This document shows, in pieces, positions 59,781-64,000 of a stretch of DNA of 64,000 nucleotides; the stretch's first letter is position 1; the number at the start of each line of letters is the position of its first letter. The DNA is from Sinobacterium norvegicum (GTDB taxonomy: Bacteria > Pseudomonadota > Gammaproteobacteria > Pseudomonadales > Sinobacteriaceae). A program made the position numbers and the translations under genes. The stretch is taken from the NCBI RefSeq assembly GCF_923077115.1, contig NZ_CAKLPX010000002.1, positions 248,001-312,000 on the forward strand. The letters run 5' to 3'. Below the pieces are notes generated by a model that searched no databases, was not told the DNA's origin, and was given only the letters and a program-made list of their open reading frames with translations.

Positions 59781-62048
59781 ATGAAGCAGAACACTCAGCC
59801 ACTATATTTCAGTCCCAAACTGGGAGGGCGACCCCGTGTCAAAAGGCGGTGGCGGGGTTGGCGTGGGGCAAATAAGTCAATGATTATTGTCGATGACTAT
59901 GACGCTATCCGGCCGCGACGCAGCAACCGCTTCTTATTCTGGTTAAGCTTGGCGGTATTAACCTTGATCGGTATTAGCCTGGCTTTGCCGGCAACGGCCT
60001 CAGAGCCCTATGAAAAAAAGCCAGCGCTGGAGCATGATATATCTGCCGGTCACTTATTGTTGCGCACCGAGGTCGATCAGGTCTATAGGCAAAGCCCGCA
60101 GCTGAGCAGCCGAGTTCACTTTGATATTAATGGCATGGTTGCAGCGGTTGAACTAACACAGCAGTTTAGTAACCCCGGCAATGAGTGGGCGGAGGCTGTA
60201 TACAGGTTTCCGTTACCCGCTGAGGCGGCGGTGAACTATCTGAAAGTGACGGTTGGTCAGCGGGTGATTATTGGCAAGATTGATGAGACTCAAAAGGCCG
60301 AGGCCAGCTATCAACAGGCAAAGAAGCAGGGGCAGGTGGCGGCCTTAACCCGTCAGCACCGAAGTAATCTGTTCAGTACCAGCGTCGCCAATATCGCCCC
60401 CGGGGAAAAAATCTCAGTGACTATTCGCTATCTTCAACCCGTCGATTACCGCTTTGGCCGATTCTCGTTAAACTTCCCGATGACATTGATGCCGCGCTAT
60501 ATACCGCAACAAACAGCGGTGCTGGCAGGGAGAGATGATAAGGCTGACTTATCCTCCGGTTGGTTGTTGGCAGCCAATAAGGTGGATGATGCAGCTGCTG
60601 TCAGCCCATCAATGACCACCGGCGGCTCGACGTTAATCAACCCTATTACCATTACCGCAACCATCAACAGCGGCCTGCCGCTGAGCAAGGTCGATAGTGC
60701 CTATCACAGCATCGTCTTGTCACGACAACAGCAGGTTTACTCTCTGAGCTTGGCGGCAGCCGAAGTAGAAATGGATCGAGATTTCGAACTCAGCTGGCAG
60801 CCAACAATGGCGGCAGCGCCGAAGGCGGCGATCTTCCACCAAGAGGTGGAGCAGCAGCTTTATTATTCGCTGATGGTGTTGCCGCCATTATTATCAGGGC
60901 AGCAGTTACCTGCTCAGGCCAAGGAAACAATTTTTGTGATTGATACCTCGGGGTCGATGGGGGGTAGCTCTATCCGCCAAGCCAAGCGGAGTTTATTGCT
61001 GGCAGTCGATCGCTTAAAGAGCAACGATGTATTCAATATTGTTGAGTTTAATTCGGTTACCAAGCCTCTGTTTAACCGCTCTGTCAGCGCCGATCAAGCG
61101 GCTATCACGCGGGCCAAGGCCTGGATTGAAAAATTACAGGCAGGTGGGGGGACAGAAATGGCCCCGGCACTGCAGTATGCGTTGCAGCAGCCAGACAGGG
61201 ATGATTATTTGCAGCGAGTGGTGTTTATCACCGATGGCGCGGTGGCCAATGAAGAGGGGTTATTTAAGCTGATCAACCGTGAACTGGGCGATAAACGGTT
61301 GTTTACTGTGGCCATCGGCAGCGCGCCTAACCACTATTTTATGCGGCGCAGTGCCGAATACGGTCGTGGCAGTTTTACCCATATTGGAGATGTCGAGCAG
61401 TTGGATAAGAAAATGGATGACTTATTTCATCAGCTTGAATCACCACTACTAACCGATATATCGATCACTTGGCCGGCGGGCTTTGAGGCTGAAAGTTATC
61501 CTGCAAAAATACCCGATCTCTATGTCGGTCAACCCCTGTTAATTAAAACCAAGCTTGTTGAAAGTAATGCTGAGCGGCAGTCGGGGGAGAGCCCCGGCGA
61601 AGTGGAGGTGCGGGGCACGTTGGCTGGTCAGCCCTGGCGCCAGCGGTTAGTGCTGGGAGGACCGAGTTCTAGCGCCATTGCCAGCCTATGGGCCGAGGAT
61701 AAGATTCAGCATCTCATGGGCCAGAAATACCGGGGCGTCGACCCTCAGTGGGTCAGAGAGCAGGTGTTAGCGGTTGCCTTGGGTCACCAGTTGGTCAGCG
61801 ATTACACCAGTTTGATAGCGGTTGAGCAAAAAATAAGCCGCCCCAGCGACCAACTCTTGGCGACCAGCGATATTGCCAACCTGCTGCCGCAGGGCAGTAC
61901 GCTATCGGTGAGTTACCCAAAAACGGCGACCAAAGCACAGCTTAAAATGCTATTTGGCGGCCTGCTGATTGCCGTCACATTGTTTCTTTATTGTGTGCTA
62001 TTTGGTCGTCAGCGTCGTGCCAAGGCCATGCCTAATGTTACCGAATAG
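59781..62048 (+). CDS. Sortase substrate with VIT and VWA domains (marine proteobacterial target)
   Basis: A 755-aa surface or periplasmic protein. A long basic N-region (KRRWRGWRG) precedes the signal helix (~51-72, cleavage near ATASEP). A VIT domain (~95-225) is followed by a VWA domain (~383-555) with the metal-ion site DTSGS at 388-392. The C-terminus is a sorting signal: YPKTA at 712-716, a hydrophobic helix and the basic tail RQRRAK. The family motif is usually closer to LPxTG/LPxTA, so Tyr at the first position is a variant. The adjacent sortase should cut after Thr and transfer the protein to an unknown acceptor. GAGGA is 8 nt before the ATG at 59781; ATG 59775 and GTG 59766 are less well spaced. 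Confidence 0.83.
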   Translation: MKQNTQPLYFSPKLGGRPRVKRRWRGWRGANKSMIIVDDYDAIRPRRSNRFLFWLSLAVLTLIGISLALPATASEPYEKKPALEHDISAGHLLLRTEVDQVYRQSPQLSSRVHFDINGMVAAVELTQQFSNPGNEWAEAVYRFPLPAEAAVNYLKVTVGQRVIIGKIDETQKAEASYQQAKKQGQVAALTRQHRSNLFSTSVANIAPGEKISVTIRYLQPVDYRFGRFSLNFPMTLMPRYIPQQTAVLAGRDDKADLSSGWLLAANKVDDAAAVSPSMTTGGSTLINPITITATINSGLPLSKVDSAYHSIVLSRQQQVYSLSLAAAEVEMDRDFELSWQPTMAAAPKAAIFHQEVEQQLYYSLMVLPPLLSGQQLPAQAKETIFVIDTSGSMGGSSIRQAKRSLLLAVDRLKSNDVFNIVEFNSVTKPLFNRSVSADQAAITRAKAWIEKLQAGGGTEMAPALQYALQQPDRDDYLQRVVFITDGAVANEEGLFKLINRELGDKRLFTVAIGSAPNHYFMRRSAEYGRGSFTHIGDVEQLDKKMDDLFHQLESPLLTDISITWPAGFEAESYPAKIPDLYVGQPLLIKTKLVESNAERQSGESPGEVEVRGTLAGQPWRQRLVLGGPSSSAIASLWAEDKIQHLMGQKYRGVDPQWVREQVLAVALGHQLVSDYTSLIAVEQKISRPSDQLLATSDIANLLPQGSTLSVSYPKTATKAQLKMLFGGLLIAVTLFLYCVLFGRQRRAKAMPNVTE

Positions 62049-62673
62049 ATCGACTAACAGGCCCGTCATCGTTGCGGGTCTAACGCTATTGTTTGTTATT
62101 GGAGTATTACAAATGGGACAAGGGGTTTGGATCTACACCAAGGCTGAACTGGCGCAACATTTAATCGCTGGCAGTTGGCAGCAGAGTCTACATAAACAAC
62201 CCGCGGGCGGTGGCGTCAAGCAAGGTATTAAACCTTGGCCGTGGGCGGATACTTGGCCAGTGGCAAGATTACAACTTAGCAACTACGGTATAGATATGTT
62301 TGTGTTGGCTGGTGGCACAGGTAATACTCTCGCCTTCGGCCCTGGACACCTGACAGCGAGTAGTGATTTTGATCAACAAGGTGCGAAAATTATTGCCGGA
62401 CATCGCGATACGCATTTTAATTTTTTGAAGAATATCGTAGTTGGTGATAAGTTGGTGATTACCGATTTAACTGCGCGTAGGGTTGAATATAAAGTAGAGT
62501 CGTTAGAAGTGGTCGATAGTCGTCAATCGAGACTGAATGTCCTGCAAGATGTCGACCAGTTAGTATTGGTGACTTGTTTTCCGTTTGACGCTATCGAGCC
62601 GACAACGTTAAGGTATAAGGTGATTGCTAAGCCGGTAGTTAATCAGACTTTTTTTGAGGGTAGGAAATTATGA
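62035..62673 (+). CDS. Class GN (marine proteobacterial) sortase
   Basis: A 212-aa membrane-anchored transpeptidase: one N-terminal helix (~10-28), then the sortase barrel. The catalytic residues are H123 (AGHRDTHF), C181 (LVTCFPFD) and R193 (TTLRYKV). It overlaps the substrate gene by 14 bp, so the pair is translationally coupled, and it overlaps the next gene by 4 bp. The likely single substrate is the VIT/VWA protein just upstream. The nucleophile that accepts the sorted protein in Gram-negatives is not established. Confidence 0.87.
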   Translation: MLPNRSTNRPVIVAGLTLLFVIGVLQMGQGVWIYTKAELAQHLIAGSWQQSLHKQPAGGGVKQGIKPWPWADTWPVARLQLSNYGIDMFVLAGGTGNTLAFGPGHLTASSDFDQQGAKIIAGHRDTHFNFLKNIVVGDKLVITDLTARRVEYKVESLEVVDSRQSRLNVLQDVDQLVLVTCFPFDAIEPTTLRYKVIAKPVVNQTFFEGRKL

Positions 62674-63071
62674 ACGTCAATACCAGAATGCTCAGCCACA
62701 GCCCTCGTGTAAAACTGTTTAAACCTGTTACTCCTATCCAATTAGAAAAAATATTGGCCAATAATTGTGAAGGCTTCGGCTGCAGCTTCGAAGGTGAGCG
62801 TTATTTTTACCCCAAACTACACCATAACTATGCTGAGCAAATAGCTCGAAATAGTTATGGCTCTCGTTTTGGTGCGGGCTATGTTGTTGAATTTGAAGTC
62901 GATGCCGATTACATCTCTCGCTTCCCGATCCAGTCTATTGGCTACGATGAGCAGCGGGAGTACTGTGTCGACATCAATCGCCTGCCTGAGTTAAATCAGC
63001 ATATCTGCGGTAAAATAGAAATTACTACCTGCAATACGCCGCAGAGCCCTGCCATCACAATGGTCAGCTAA
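62670..63071 (+). CDS. 133-aa protein coupled to the sortase, function unknown
   Basis: A soluble protein without signal peptide. It starts on the ATGA overlap with the sortase stop, so it is made with the sortase. It has an N-terminal part (LFKPVTPIQLEKILANNC), a Tyr/His-rich middle (ERYFYPKLHHNYAEQIARN) and a beta-rich end (GYVVEFEVDADYISRF, LNQHICGKIEIT). I do not recognise the family. It is not among the usual parts of the proteobacterial sortase system as I know them, so it may be a new accessory protein or a neighbour caught by the operon. Confidence 0.7.
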   Translation: MNVNTRMLSHSPRVKLFKPVTPIQLEKILANNCEGFGCSFEGERYFYPKLHHNYAEQIARNSYGSRFGAGYVVEFEVDADYISRFPIQSIGYDEQREYCVDINRLPELNQHICGKIEITTCNTPQSPAITMVS

Positions 63072-63251
63072 ACGCGCCGATCCATTGTGCTGTTTCAATC
63101 AATATTTATTCTCTAACGCTTGGAATCAACCTGTTGGCGTAGGCCGGTAATAACTGAAGTCACCGGCTGTATTGCTGTCATTATGCCAGGGCAGCCCTCG
63201 TCTCAACAAAGCGGGGCGGCTCGGCCAAGGTGGTAGAGCCGAAACCAGCGC

Positions 63252-64000
63252 TTAGGTGTTGATGACCACACGCATCGCTTGCATTTCGATGGTGGCCATA
63301 TCGATGAGCTCGCAGCCTACATCGAGCTGATGACGGAGGAAGTCGATCTCGCCATTGCGGATACCGCTGTTAAGCTGCTGCAGCGCAACTAGGCGATCGA
63401 TCTCGCTGGTCAGCTGTGCCCGCAGCTGTTGCTTACCCTTGCTCAATAACTCAGGCAGCTGTGCCCTGGCATTTTGGCTGCTGATTTTAATCATGCCTTC
63501 AACGCTTGGCTGCACCTGTTTAATCACCGCATGGGCTGTAGTCTTGGGGATTTTCTTGCACAGTTTGTTGAGGCCGTCGAGGGTGATCACCTGACTGAGC
63601 TCTTTGCCGCTGACATCGACTAACACTCGAATAGGTGTTTGCGGCAGAAAACGCTCCAGTTGCAGTGATTTTGGTGCCACTGTGTTAACGGTAAAAATTG
63701 TCTCTAACAGAATAGTGGCTGGTGGTAAGCCATTAACGCTCATCGTGGCAATGGTGGCATTACCAAACTCAGAGCTGATAATCATGTCCATGACTTCGAC
63801 GACCATTGGGTGCTCCCAGGTCAGGAAGTCAAATTCTTCACGGCTGAGGGCGACATCGCGGTCAAAGGTAATGGTATTACCGTCCTCATTTAAGCCGGGG
63901 AACTGGGCGGTATACATATGTTCGCCGGCGTGGATTACCTGTACCTCTGGGCTGTGATAATCATACTCAACACCATATTGATCGAACACATCCTGCATAT
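63252..64000 (-). CDS. rapA: RapA C-terminal fragment (RNA polymerase recycling helicase)
   Basis: The last ~249 residues of RapA, the Swi2/Snf2 ATPase that recycles stalled RNA polymerase. ALSREEFDFLTWEHPMV and the long helical end (LRAQLTSEIDRLVALQQLNSGIRNGEIDFLRHQLDVGCELID) match the RapA C-terminal domain (RapA_C). The ATPase part lies beyond the right edge; the gene is read leftward and is cut by the window. Confidence 0.9.
   Translation of the reverse strand, partial: MQDVFDQYGVEYDYHSPEVQVIHAGEHMYTAQFPGLNEDGNTITFDRDVALSREEFDFLTWEHPMVVEVMDMIISSEFGNATIATMSVNGLPPATILLETIFTVNTVAPKSLQLERFLPQTPIRVLVDVSGKELSQVITLDGLNKLCKKIPKTTAHAVIKQVQPSVEGMIKISSQNARAQLPELLSKGKQQLRAQLTSEIDRLVALQQLNSGIRNGEIDFLRHQLDVGCELIDMATIEMQAMRVVINT

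Overview
The window is a 64-kb chromosomal stretch of a Gram-negative bacterium, most likely a marine gammaproteobacterium. The signs are a ToxR/ToxS-like regulator pair, a VC2662-type surface protein, a RapA C-terminus, chaperone-usher pili, many lipoproteins and a proteobacterial (class GN) sortase system. Genes are densely packed in both directions. Both ends are cut: an acyl-CoA synthetase on the left and rapA on the right.

Layout. 1-1.2 kb: acyl-CoA synthetase tail and a thioesterase. 1.3-10.3 kb: a module bracketed by two near-identical 49-codon genes that were found by eye. Each has the same 67-bp upstream element, the same ribosome-binding site and its own terminator. Between them lie two paralogous YtcJ-type amidohydrolases, a ToxR/ToxS-like pair, an outer-membrane protein and a 14-TM MFS transporter. 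10.4-16.5 kb: a steroid side-chain degradation cluster (Ltp2, ChsH1, ChsH2, ChsE2 leftward; a TetR regulator and ChsE1 rightward). 18-28.3 kb: two tandem alternative chaperone-usher pilus operons (three pilins, two ushers, two tip proteins, one shared chaperone on the opposite strand). 28.4-42.9 kb: AraC regulator, surface protein, MscS channel, LLM oxidoreductase, glyoxalase-fold protein, phospholipase D lipoprotein, deazaflavin-type reductase, MaoC protein, superoxide reductase, acyl-CoA synthetase, lipoprotein amidohydrolase and small lipoproteins. 43.2-44.9 kb: an AT-rich island with two leftward genes followed by attC-like sites (integron-type cassettes without an integrase) and a repeat-rich gap.

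45-51 kb: a second steroid/acyl-CoA catabolic block with an HSD-like dehydrogenase, a FadA5-like thiolase, a MaoC hydratase, a KshA-like Rieske oxygenase and another dehydrogenase. 51.3-63.1 kb: the dedicated sortase system. It has a PdsO-type OmpA protein, then (after a glutaredoxin, a large acidic lipoprotein, a signal peptidase I-like protein and a saccharopine dehydrogenase-like enzyme) a response regulator and histidine kinase, divergent from a VIT/VWA sortase substrate, its sortase and a translationally coupled 133-aa protein.

Taken together, the cell probably activates and oxidises sterol-like substrates: acyl-CoA synthetases, ChsE dehydrogenases, ChsH hydratase, Ltp2 aldolase and FadA5 thiolase for the side chain, KshA for the ring. 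It decorates its surface with pili and a sortase-handled adhesin-like protein. The least explained item is the pair of 49-aa genes: their differences are mostly synonymous, so the peptide is under selection, and I recognise no family for it.
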